A model generated the notes under the pieces. It ran no database searches. It was not told the DNA's origin and was given only the letters and a program-made list of their open reading frames with translations. Positions 54,785-62,876 of a stretch of 64,000 nucleotides of DNA are shown here, piece after piece; the first letter of the stretch is position 1, and each line of letters begins with the position of its first letter. The DNA comes from Acidovorax delafieldii (GTDB taxonomy: Bacteria > Pseudomonadota > Gammaproteobacteria > Burkholderiales > Burkholderiaceae_C): assembly GCF_007993815.1 (NCBI RefSeq), contig NZ_VJWE01000012.1:62001-126000 (forward strand), given 5' to 3'. The translations under genes and the position numbers were made by a program.

Positions 54785-57217
54785 TCAGGCGGTGGTGTAG
54801 TCCCTCGCCAGGCATTCCGACAGCGGCACGGGCTTTGCCACCGCATAGCCTTGGGCGTAGTTCACGCCGATGAGTCGCAACGCATCCACGGTGGCGTCGG
54901 ACTCGGCGAACTCGGCAATCGTCTGCTTGCCCATCACATGGCCGATGCGGTGGATCATTTCCACCATGGCACGGTTGGTGGGGTCTTGCAGAAGGTCTTT
55001 CACGAAAGCGCCGTCGATCTTGAGGTAATTCACCGGCAGGTGCTTGAGGTAGGTGAAGGACGACATGCCCGCGCCGAAGTCATCGAGCGCGAACCGGCAG
55101 CCCAGTTGCTGCAGCTCCTTCATCAGTCGCACCGCGTTGGGCAGGTGCGATATCGCGCTGGTCTCGGTGATCTCGAAGCACAGCAGCGCGGGGTCCAGCC
55201 CGGATTCGGTGAGCGTGGTGCGTATGTACTTGAGCAGGCTGTCGTCGCCCAGGCTGGTGCCCGAGAGGTTGATGGCGCAGGTGTGCAGCGGCTGGGCGCC
55301 CGGGGTGCGCTGGTGCTGCGCCAGCGCCTGCAGTGTGTGGCGGATCACCCAGCGGTCGATGGACGGCATCATCCCGTAGTGCTCGGCGGCCGGGATGAAG
55401 GTGCCAGGCGCCACCAGCTGGCCGTTTTCCTCCTCGCGCAGGCGCAGCAGCACCTCCATGTGCAGGCCTTCATCACCGGTGCCTTGCAGCGCGCGGATGG
55501 TCTGCGCGTACAGCTGGAAACGGTTGTGCTCCAGCGCCAGGCGCAGGCGCCGCACCCAGTCCATGTCGCCTTCGCGCCGGGTCATCTCGATGTCTTCGGG
55601 CTGGTAGATGAACACCCTGTTGCGCCCACCTTCCTTGGCACGGTAGCAGGCCATGTCGGCCACGCGCATGGCCTCCTGGATGGAGGTGAGCGCTGGGATG
55701 AGCTGCACCATGCCGATGGATAGGCCTGTGCTGAGCTGCTGGCCTTCCCAGGCCAGGCGCAGGTCTTGGCCAGCCTGGCGCAATTGCTCTGCAATGCGCG
55801 CCGAGGGGCCAACGGGGCAGTCCTTGAGCAGGATGCCGAATTCGTCGCCGCCCAGCCGTGCCAGCGTGTCCCCTTCGCGCAGGTGGCTTTGCAGCATGCG
55901 ACAGACCTCCCGCAGCATCTCGTCCCCGGCCTGGTGGCCGCAGGTGTCGTTGATGAGCTTGAACTGGTCCATGTCCACGTAGAGCAGCGAGCCCTCACGG
56001 CCCGGCTGGCGCGGGTGGCTGAGCAGGGCTTCAAGCCGGTGCTCGAACTCGCGGCGGTTCACCAGGCCCGTCAGCGCATCATGGCTGGCCTGCCACGAGA
56101 GCTGCTCTACATAGTTCTGCTCGCGCGTGACGTCGTGCAGCGCCAGCACCGCCCCGGTCAGCACACCCCGGTGCCGGATGGGAGAGCCCACCAGCCTCAC
56201 CGGAACGATGCTCTGGTCCGGTCGCACCAGGGTGCGGTGGATGTTGCCCTTGGCGGCACCATCGCTGCGCAGCAGCGTCTGCACCAGGGCGTCGGCCGAC
56301 AGGGGTGGTGCATCACCTTCGAAGACCAGCAACTGCGCCAGAGGTTGCCCGGTGGCCTGGGCGGCCGGGCGGGCCAGCAAGGTTTCTGCGGCAGGATTCA
56401 TGTAGGTGACCTCGCCGTGGATGTTGGTCGTCACCACGGCATCGCCAATGGCGGCCAGCGTGGTGCGCGCCTGTTCCCGCTCGACCTCCAGGGCGCGCTC
56501 CGCGTTCTGGCGCTGGGCCAGCAACTTGTGCGTGTGCCACAGGGTCAGAAGAATCAGCACCAGGGCCATGCCCATGTTGGTCCACATCAGCAGGAGCACG
56601 ATGTGGCGCGAGCTTTCGCCCAGGGCCTCGCTGAAGTTCCGGGCCGCCGGGGTCACGCCCGCGTTGATGTCGCGGATGGTGTTCTGCCACCGTTCGCGGG
56701 TGGTGGCGTCCGCCGTGCCGGCGGTGTTGCGCTGGTGGATCTCGTGCGACAGCTCGCGCAGCGCACGGATGTACTCGTCGCCCACCAGCCATTGGTCTAC
56801 CGGCTTCTTCACCAGATCAAAGCCGTCAAAGTAGCGCAGCAGCCAGATCAGGCCGTCAATGTCATCGGGGTGGTTACCACCGCGCAGAAAGCCGTCGCGC
56901 GCCACATCCGTCTGCACCTGGCCTGGCTCCAGGGCCAGCCGTGCCGCCCGGTCGCCCAGCGGGATCTCCATGGCGCGGGTGAACCCTTCAAAGGCCTGGG
57001 GGGAGCCGGTGATGGCGTACTGGTTCAGAAAATAGATGGCATCCTTCTGGCCTTTGGTCCATAGGCTTTCGCCTGCAACGAAGGCACGCACCGAGGACAA
57101 AACATGCAGGCTGGCCGTGGCGCACACCGCCAGCAGCAACACCATGGTGATGAAAGGCCAGGTCACCCGCAACGTCAACGGCACAGGCCTTCGCTCGACC
57201 GGCTGCAATACATCCAT
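54785..57217 (-). CDS. Membrane GGDEF/EAL dual-domain protein with PAS domain
   Basis: 810 residues. Two membrane helices (about 20-40 and 205-230) enclose a periplasmic sensor. Then come PAS (about 255-370), GGDEF with an intact LGGDEF site and I-site REGD, and EAL. In the EAL domain the signature is EVLLR in place of E-A-L, and the other catalytic parts are present (DDFGAG, LKIDG, and the Glu of AEFAES). So it may both make and break c-di-GMP, and the domain in charge cannot be told from sequence. It is a single-gene unit converging on ygiQ. Confidence 0.9.
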   Translation of the reverse strand: MDVLQPVERRPVPLTLRVTWPFITMVLLLAVCATASLHVLSSVRAFVAGESLWTKGQKDAIYFLNQYAITGSPQAFEGFTRAMEIPLGDRAARLALEPGQVQTDVARDGFLRGGNHPDDIDGLIWLLRYFDGFDLVKKPVDQWLVGDEYIRALRELSHEIHQRNTAGTADATTRERWQNTIRDINAGVTPAARNFSEALGESSRHIVLLLMWTNMGMALVLILLTLWHTHKLLAQRQNAERALEVEREQARTTLAAIGDAVVTTNIHGEVTYMNPAAETLLARPAAQATGQPLAQLLVFEGDAPPLSADALVQTLLRSDGAAKGNIHRTLVRPDQSIVPVRLVGSPIRHRGVLTGAVLALHDVTREQNYVEQLSWQASHDALTGLVNRREFEHRLEALLSHPRQPGREGSLLYVDMDQFKLINDTCGHQAGDEMLREVCRMLQSHLREGDTLARLGGDEFGILLKDCPVGPSARIAEQLRQAGQDLRLAWEGQQLSTGLSIGMVQLIPALTSIQEAMRVADMACYRAKEGGRNRVFIYQPEDIEMTRREGDMDWVRRLRLALEHNRFQLYAQTIRALQGTGDEGLHMEVLLRLREEENGQLVAPGTFIPAAEHYGMMPSIDRWVIRHTLQALAQHQRTPGAQPLHTCAINLSGTSLGDDSLLKYIRTTLTESGLDPALLCFEITETSAISHLPNAVRLMKELQQLGCRFALDDFGAGMSSFTYLKHLPVNYLKIDGAFVKDLLQDPTNRAMVEMIHRIGHVMGKQTIAEFAESDATVDALRLIGVNYAQGYAVAKPVPLSECLARDYTTA

Positions 57218-57537
57218 GGATGGCTCCCTCGCCTCGTGCCAAGCTGCTTGCGCCAGTGATGCCTGGTGGCCCCATCCGGCGCGCCCTCATCAGTGTGTCC
57301 GCATGCTCCGTCAATGCCTGCGGTCCAGGGTTGTCCTGGAACGGGTGGCTGATTCGGCGGTGCGGTGCTTCCGACCCACTATATAGAGATCAACTTGCCA
57401 GCGCATGCAAAGTTTGGCAACCCCTTGTGCCTGCGGGGAATGGCCGCCATGCCGATGCGCACCCGCACCTGAACCTGCGCGCGGCGGGCTATCGCTGGCT
57501 CCGCCCAGGTGTTGCCCAGCCTGGCAGAAGCCGGTGT
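57218..57537. other. 320-bp intergenic region, promoter of GGDEF/EAL gene
   Basis: The only non-coding stretch above 300 bp. An AT-rich core at about 57378-57395 holds TATATAG, a probable -10 on the minus strand for the GGDEF/EAL gene. It is next to a TTGCCA-N14-TGGCAA inverted repeat (57391-57416) that could be an operator. The part from 57420 to 57537 follows the stop of the gene to the right and shows nothing I can name. No ORF with codon character is present. Confidence 0.4.
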
Positions 57538-57999
57538 TTACGGCGCCGCAGCGTGGGTGCCCACCAGCACGGACTGCGGGCCATCGTCTGCGGGCTGCGA
57601 GATCAGGTCTTCGATGATGAAGGTGCGGTAATAGAACGCCGTGACCGCGCCTTCGGGGGCAATGGCTGCCACCAGCGTGTCGGTGTCGTCCTTGTCGTTC
57701 ACTGCGATCAGAATGCCGTGGTGGCCGGAGCCCGCCAGGTCGGCAATGCGCCGCACCATGTCGCCTTCGGCGCCCACAGATGGCAGCGGTGCATCTGCAG
57801 TGCCCAGGGTATGCACAATTTCTTGCAGGATGACTTCGGGGCTGGCGTAGGCGACATCGCCCTGATGGCCTGCTGCCTGCAATGCGAGTGCGGCCTGGCG
57901 CGCGCAGTCCTCGTCGGGGAACAGCGCAAACACCTGGCCGGTGGGGTAGAAAACGCCGCCCATGGTGGTCATGGTGGAATCAAGGACGAGGGGTTTCAT
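57538..57999 (-). CDS. Conserved hypothetical protein, stress-type alpha/beta
   Basis: 153 residues from the ATG at 57997-57999, the better of two nearby ATGs by its GGGAG spacing. It reads as two short alpha/beta halves: the first around TGQVFALFPDEDCARQAALALQAAG, the second around HHGILIAVNDKDDTDTLVAAI, with a YYRTFIIEDL end. The pattern resembles small regulatory or general-stress domains that sample a ligand, but no family is recognised. Confidence 0.72.
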   Translation of the reverse strand: MKPLVLDSTMTTMGGVFYPTGQVFALFPDEDCARQAALALQAAGHQGDVAYASPEVILQEIVHTLGTADAPLPSVGAEGDMVRRIADLAGSGHHGILIAVNDKDDTDTLVAAIAPEGAVTAFYYRTFIIEDLISQPADDGPQSVLVGTHAAAP

Positions 58000-58129
58000 G
58001 GGCATCTCCCGAAGTGTTTCAGACCTTTGGGATTGAAACCGGGCCTCCTGGCGCGCTGTGTAGGCCAGCGGGCCATCTGTGCGTCAGCCCGCTTTGCATT
58101 GCCGGGGGCTGGGTCACAAGAATATGTGC

Positions 58130-58183
58130 CAAAAGCGCTTGATGCGCTAGTGCTTCATGGGTTGATTGCTATCAATTTGTTAG
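58130..58183 (+). repeat. Dispersed repeat copy upstream of hypothetical gene at 57999
   Basis: It shows GCGCTAGTG, TTCATGG, TTGCTATC and AATTTGTTAG in reference order; TTGAT-TGCT-ATCAA inside it is a small perfect hairpin. It lies 17 bp after the stop of the cold-shock/DUF1294 gene. Confidence 0.68.
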
Positions 58184-58199
58184 TTTTTGACCGCATCTG

Positions 58200-58904
58200 C
58201 TAGCCCAGCCATCCACCCAGCCAGGCCCCCAGCGCCGCGCAATGCAGCACCACCGTCGCCCAATACACCGCGCGAAACTCCGCCTTGCGGGATTTGTGCC
58301 GCAGCCACTGCTGGGCCCACCATGCGCCGGGCCAGCCGCCTGCAAGGCTCAGCAGGTGCAGGTGGCTTTCCTTGGTGCGCCACCGGCCGTTTTGCGCGGC
58401 GCTTTTGTCGATGGCGTAGACCAGAAAGGTCAGGAGGTTGACGGCGACCGCCGCGCCCAGCACCCACCACGGCAGTCTTCCTGCCCAGAGGCCCCAGCCC
58501 AGCAGCCCCGCCCAGCCGAGCATGAGTAGCCGTATCAGCGCCGATCCGGTGGGAGTGGTCGGTTCGATGGCCGCCACAGGGCGCCTGCGCCTGGGGGCTT
58601 GAGGTTGCCCCGCCCGTTGCGCCGGCGCGCGCCGCGCTGGGTGCGCAGGGGGCGGCGGCGTCGGTGCCGTGCTGCGGGGCTGGAACGCGCCACCCGCGTG
58701 TGCAGTGGGCAACACCGCCATGGCCCGGGGCCCTTTTCCGCCGACATGAATCTCCTCGTACACCACGGCGAGCCCTTCGCGGGGCGGGGTCGTGCCCCGG
58801 TAGTCCCGCACATGAAAGAACACATCGGCGGACGTGTCAGGGCTGCGGATAAAGCCGAAGGCGCGGCTGGCGTCCCAGCGGACGACGGTGCCTTGTTTCT
58901 GCAT
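58200..58904 (-). CDS. Cold-shock domain fused to DUF1294 membrane domain
   Basis: 234 residues. Residues 1-65 are a cold-shock-like OB fold (GTVVRWDASRAFGFIRSPDTSADVFFHVRDY, with RNP1-like GFGFI and RNP2-like VFFH). A Pro/Arg-rich linker (about 70-115) leads to three or four membrane helices and the DUF1294 marks YAIDKSAAQNGRWRTKE and LAGGWPGAWWAQQWLRHKSRK. The protein should tether an RNA- or ssDNA-binding domain to the inner membrane. The function of this known fusion is not established. Confidence 0.9.
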   Translation of the reverse strand: MQKQGTVVRWDASRAFGFIRSPDTSADVFFHVRDYRGTTPPREGLAVVYEEIHVGGKGPRAMAVLPTAHAGGAFQPRSTAPTPPPPAHPARRAPAQRAGQPQAPRRRRPVAAIEPTTPTGSALIRLLMLGWAGLLGWGLWAGRLPWWVLGAAVAVNLLTFLVYAIDKSAAQNGRWRTKESHLHLLSLAGGWPGAWWAQQWLRHKSRKAEFRAVYWATVVLHCAALGAWLGGWLG

Positions 58905-58920
58905 CGGTCAGGAAGTGCTT

Positions 58921-59811
58921 TCAGGCCAGGGTTTGCAAAGGAATGTCTTGCGCCACCGCCAAAGCATCAAGCTGCGCGCGGGTCTGTGTGCGCAAGAACG
59001 CCGCCACGGCCGCGTGGGTGGCGGGGGCGCGCAGCACCTGCGGGTCGCCCGTGGCGGGCAAGCCTGCGGCAGCACACAGGCTGGCGGCGAAGTGGGGTTC
59101 CAACGCGGCCACGGCCACGCGGCCGTCGGCGCAGGGGTAGATGCGGTAGCCTGCGTGGTTGCCTCCCACGTCGCCCTCGGGGGTGGTCAGGCCCCAGTCG
59201 CGCGGCTGGGCCAGCCAGGCGGCGGCGTCGGCCAGGGCGACTTCGATGCACACGCCGTTGCCTGTGTGGGCGCGCTCCAGCAGGGCCTGCAGCACGGCTT
59301 CGCTGGCCATCAGGGCGCCGCCCATGTCGGCGTACAGGGTGGGTGGCATCTCGGTGCCGGTCACCAGGCCCGCATCAGCCAGGTAGGTGAGGTCATGGCC
59401 GGGCTCCTCGGCCCGCTCGGCCGCCGCGCCCACGATGCGTACCAGCGAAAGGCGTGGATATTTTGATTGAAGCGCCTCCCAGGAGAGGCCCAGCTTGGCC
59501 AGGGCCGACGGACGGAACGAGGTGATCAGCACATCGGTGCTTGCCAGCTCTGCATGCAGCGTGGCCTGGCCTTCGGTCGTCTTGAGGTGGGCATGCACCA
59601 CGCGCACGCCCTGGTGCAACGTGGCATAGGCCGCCGGGCTGTAGATGCCCATGGGGTCGGCACTGGGGTAGCCGGGGGCTGGAGGCGGTTCGAGCTTGGA
59701 GCATTGGGCTCCCATGCGGGCGCAGCGCATCAGGGCGGCAGGGCCGGGCAGGTTCAGCGCGAGGCTCAGGACGCGGACATTGCGCAGGGGCTGGGGCAGG
59801 GCGGTGGTCAT
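58921..59811 (-). CDS. CaiB/BaiF-family CoA-transferase, short form
   Basis: 296 residues from the ATG at 59809-59811. The family start VRVLSLALNLPGPAALMRCARMGA is typical of alpha-methylacyl-CoA racemase/CoA-transferase proteins. A class III CoA-transferase usually has about 360-410 residues, so this one is short, mostly in the middle. The usual Asp nucleophile of the family is expected near the HDLTYLADAG segment, where D is present. It may transfer CoA between carboxylates. Neighbours give no pathway. It is divergent from a DODA-type dioxygenase gene. Confidence 0.78.
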   Translation of the reverse strand: MTTALPQPLRNVRVLSLALNLPGPAALMRCARMGAQCSKLEPPPAPGYPSADPMGIYSPAAYATLHQGVRVVHAHLKTTEGQATLHAELASTDVLITSFRPSALAKLGLSWEALQSKYPRLSLVRIVGAAAERAEEPGHDLTYLADAGLVTGTEMPPTLYADMGGALMASEAVLQALLERAHTGNGVCIEVALADAAAWLAQPRDWGLTTPEGDVGGNHAGYRIYPCADGRVAVAALEPHFAASLCAAAGLPATGDPQVLRAPATHAAVAAFLRTQTRAQLDALAVAQDIPLQTLA

Positions 59812-59926
59812 GGGCTCAGGGTTGTCTCGGTGTTGTGGTTTTGAATGGAAGGTGTGGCGCTGGAACTTCGCAGGGCGCGCGGGCTCACTCCCTGCGTTAT
59901 ACATAATTTGTTACGCTCCCTGACCC

Positions 59927-60850
59927 ATGCAACGCAGAACCTCTTTGGCCGCCCTCACGGGCCTGGCCGCCTTTCCGGGAGCTTTCATGACCTCGTCTTT
60001 GAGCAGTGCCGCCACGGCGACCGCGCTGCAGGCGCTCAAGCCCTCGCCCCGCATGCCCGTGCTGTTTGTGGGCCATGGCAGCCCCATGAATGCCATCGAG
60101 GACAACGCCTGGCGCCGCAGCTGGCAGGCCATGGGTACGGAACTGATGGCGCGGGCGGTGCAGCCGCAGCTCATCCTGTGTGTGTCGGCCCACTGGCTCA
60201 CGCGTGGTGGCTGGCAGCTCACCGGCATGGCCAACCCCAAAACCATCCACGACTTTGGCGGCTTCCCCCAGGCGCTGTTCGACCAGCAGTACCCCGTGCC
60301 GGGCGCACCGGCCGTGGCGCGCAGCCTGGCCAGGGAGCTGAAATCTCCTGCCACGGGCGCCGCCCTCGGCGTGGACGAGGGCGAGTGGGGGCTGGACCAC
60401 GGCACCTGGTCGGTGCTCAAGCCCATGTTTCCCCAGGCGCGTATCCCGGTGATGCAGCTCAGCATGGACTACAGCCGAGCACCGGCCGAGCACTATGCGC
60501 TGGGCCAGCAGCTCAAGGCCCTGCGCGAGCGGGGCGTGCTGATCGTGGGCAGCGGCAACATCGTGCACAACCTGCGCGCATCCCGCCGTGGCTCGGCTGC
60601 CAACGAAGCCTACGACTGGGCCACGGAGTTCGACACCGTGGTGCAGGAGCAGATCAAGAAGGGCCAGCTGGGCGCCTTGCAGGACTTCCAGAACCTGGGC
60701 GCCGTGGCCCAGCAGGCGCACCCCACTTACGAGCACTACCTGCCGCTGCTTTACGCAGCGGGAGCCGTGCTGCCCAGCGAGATGCCCCGCTTTTTCAACA
60801 CGGGCTATCAGTCGGCATCGATCTCGATGCGGTCGGTGCTGTGGGGCTGA
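59927..60850 (+). CDS. ygiD: Class III extradiol dioxygenase, 4,5-DOPA dioxygenase type (YgiD-like)
   Basis: 307 residues. Zinc- or iron-ligand histidines are in VGHGSPMN and VSAHWLTRGG, with later ones in GLDHGTWSVLKPMF and NIVHN. It belongs to the LigB-type family that opens DOPA or other catechols. The first 30 residues (MQRRTSLAALTGLAAFPGAF) look like a twin-arginine signal and a spacer. That is unusual because most YgiD proteins are cytoplasmic, so export to the periplasm is possible. An inner Met at residue 21 (MTSSL) would also give a short form. Confidence 0.86.
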   Translation: MQRRTSLAALTGLAAFPGAFMTSSLSSAATATALQALKPSPRMPVLFVGHGSPMNAIEDNAWRRSWQAMGTELMARAVQPQLILCVSAHWLTRGGWQLTGMANPKTIHDFGGFPQALFDQQYPVPGAPAVARSLARELKSPATGAALGVDEGEWGLDHGTWSVLKPMFPQARIPVMQLSMDYSRAPAEHYALGQQLKALRERGVLIVGSGNIVHNLRASRRGSAANEAYDWATEFDTVVQEQIKKGQLGALQDFQNLGAVAQQAHPTYEHYLPLLYAAGAVLPSEMPRFFNTGYQSASISMRSVLWG

Positions 60851-60878
60851 TGGATGCTTTCTGAAGCGGATTGAATGC

Positions 60879-60930
60879 TTCTTTTTTGATAGCTATTGGT
60901 GCATGTACATCTAGCACTTGAGGCCAAAAA
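60879..60930 (-). repeat. Dispersed repeat copy after ygiD-like gene
   Basis: On the minus strand it shows TTGGCCTC, AGTGCTAG, ACATGC and TAGCTATC in reference order. It lies where the ygiD-like and the nucleotidyltransferase genes converge. Confidence 0.62.
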
Positions 60931-60967
60931 CGCCTGAAATCGCCGCGTCGCAGCGGTGGGGCGGTCT

Positions 60968-61591
60968 TCAGGTCGCCGCGCGACCTGCGGCCTGGATCGT
61001 CAGCCACGGCCAGCGTTCGCGATAGCTTTGCGCCTTGGCCTCAAACAACGGCAGGTGCGGGCAGGCGGGGTTGGGTTTGAGAAGTCCTGCGTACAGCTCT
61101 TCCAGTCCGTACGGCGCGTACAGCGTGGGCTGAGCAACGCCGGGGGTGATGGCAGGTTGCAGGCCCACGCAGGTGCAGGGCACCAGAAAACGCTCGATCC
61201 CGTTGCGGGCGGACTGCAGCGGCGCATACGGGTAACCAAACCAGCGCTCGTACCAGAGGTGCACGCGGGCCTGGTTCTTGGCTTCGACGGTGATGGGCAG
61301 GTCGGCGAAGAGGGCGGTGGCGCGGGCTTGCACCTGTTGCTCCGCCGATTCGGACAAGTCGTTGCCGTCGAAGTAGAACAGGTCGTAGTCCTTGATGTTC
61401 GCGGTGGGCTCCAGGCCAGAGTGCAGGTTCCACACCGTCTGGAACAGGCAGCCCGCCACCAGCCACGCGTCGGGCAGGCCCAGAAACGGCAAACGCTCCA
61501 GAAGGGCCGCGTTGTGCGGGTTCTGGAGCGTTTCGCTCACAAAGCGGCGCGCGAGCGCCGCTTCCTCATCGTGCTCAGACGACCTTTGCAA
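60968..61591 (-). CDS. Nucleotidyltransferase family protein (NTP_transf_6)
   Basis: 207 residues from a TTG at 61589-61591 that overlaps the end of the aminotransferase gene by 17 bp. No in-frame ATG lies near. The family core is LVAGCLFQTVWN followed by IKDYDLFYFDGNDLS, with the Asp pair of the nucleotidyltransferase fold, and FEAKAQSYRERWPWL at the end. Substrate unknown. Translation may be coupled to the aminotransferase. Confidence 0.84.
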   Translation of the reverse strand: MQRSSEHDEEAALARRFVSETLQNPHNAALLERLPFLGLPDAWLVAGCLFQTVWNLHSGLEPTANIKDYDLFYFDGNDLSESAEQQVQARATALFADLPITVEAKNQARVHLWYERWFGYPYAPLQSARNGIERFLVPCTCVGLQPAITPGVAQPTLYAPYGLEELYAGLLKPNPACPHLPLFEAKAQSYRERWPWLTIQAAGRAAT

Positions 61592-62771
61592 TGGCCTGGC
61601 AGACGTAGTCGATGTTCTTGCTGTTCAGGGCCGCGACGCACATGCGGCCGGTGTCGGTACCGTACACGCCGAACTCGTTGCGCAGGCGAACCATCTGGTC
61701 CTTGGACAGGCCGGAGTAGCTGAACATGCCGATCTGGGTGGTGATGAAGGACATGTCCTGCTTCACTCCCGCAGCCTTGAGGCCGTCCACCAGCTTTTGG
61801 CGCATGGCCTTGATGCGCACGCGCATTTCGGCCAGTTCTTGTTCCCACATGGCGCGCAGCTCGGGGTTGTTCAGCACGGCGGCCACCACTGCGCCACCGT
61901 GGATGGGTGGGTTGGAGTAGTTGGTGCGAATCACGATCTTCAGTTGGCTCAGCACGCGGCCGGCTTCTTCCTTGTCGGCGCACAGCACCGACAGGCCGCC
62001 CACGCGTTCGCCGTACAGGCTGAAGCTCTTGCTGAAAGATGTGGACACAAAGAAGTTCAGGCCGGCAGCCACAAACTTGCCGATCACGGCGCCGTCTTCG
62101 GCGATGCCGTGGCCAAAGCCCTGGTAGGCCATGTCCAGGAAGGGCGTCAGGCCCTTGGCCTTGACGACGGCGATGACCTGGTCCCACTGCGCGGCGGTGA
62201 TGTCGTAGCCGGTGGGGTTGTGGCAGCAGGCGTGCAGCACGACGATAGTGCCGGGGGCGGCTGCATTCAGGCTGGCCAGGAAACCTTCGAAGTTCACGCC
62301 GCGCTTTTCAGCGTCGTAGTAGGCGTAGGTGTCCACTTCAAAACCGGCGTTGGTGAACAGCGCGCGGTGGTTTTCCCAGCTGGGGTCGGAGATCAGCACC
62401 TTGGCGTTGGGGCTGACCTTCTTCAGGAAGTCGGCACCGATCTTGAGGCCGCCGGTGCCGCCGATGGCCTGCACGGTGGCTACGCGGCCAGACTTCACGG
62501 GTTCGCTCTCAGCGCCGAACACCAGGCTCTTGACGGCGTTGTCGTACGCCACGATGCCGTCGATGGGCAGGTAGCCACGGGCCGTGGGGGTGGACATCAT
62601 GGTCTTTTCTGCGGCCTGCACACATTGCAGCAGGGGCAGCTTGCCGTTGTCGTCGAAATAAACGCCGACGCCCAGGTTGACCTTGTTGGGGTTGGTGTCG
62701 GCGTTGAATTGCTCGTTGAGGCCCAGGATGGGGTCGCGGGGGGCCATTTCGACGGCGGTGAACAGAGACAT
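61575..62771 (-). CDS. tyrB: Aromatic/aspartate aminotransferase (class I PLP)
   Basis: 398 residues, the length of AspC/TyrB. It starts MSLFTAVEMAPRDPILGLNEQFNAD and holds VNLGVGVYFDD and HACCHNPTGYD. The PLP lysine is in TSFSKSFSLYGERVGGL, and the substrate Arg is in the NDTGRM-type region TDTGRMCVAAL. It swaps amino groups between aspartate or aromatic amino acids and 2-oxoglutarate. Aspartate and tyrosine forms are hard to tell apart, so the symbol is tentative. Confidence 0.88.
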   Translation of the reverse strand: MSLFTAVEMAPRDPILGLNEQFNADTNPNKVNLGVGVYFDDNGKLPLLQCVQAAEKTMMSTPTARGYLPIDGIVAYDNAVKSLVFGAESEPVKSGRVATVQAIGGTGGLKIGADFLKKVSPNAKVLISDPSWENHRALFTNAGFEVDTYAYYDAEKRGVNFEGFLASLNAAAPGTIVVLHACCHNPTGYDITAAQWDQVIAVVKAKGLTPFLDMAYQGFGHGIAEDGAVIGKFVAAGLNFFVSTSFSKSFSLYGERVGGLSVLCADKEEAGRVLSQLKIVIRTNYSNPPIHGGAVVAAVLNNPELRAMWEQELAEMRVRIKAMRQKLVDGLKAAGVKQDMSFITTQIGMFSYSGLSKDQMVRLRNEFGVYGTDTGRMCVAALNSKNIDYVCQAIAKVV

Positions 62772-62876
62772 GAAAATCCTTGAAAGGTTGTCAGTAGCGA
62801 AGAATCCGGGCGTGGTGTACTGTGCCGGGTTCGGCCGATTTTAACGGCCCGCCTTCACCACCCGTTGACCGCCCCC

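Noticed and set aside
62772-62876. LexA box before uvrB
   Set aside because: No CTGT-N8-ACAG or close variant is seen in the gap between the aminotransferase gene and uvrB.
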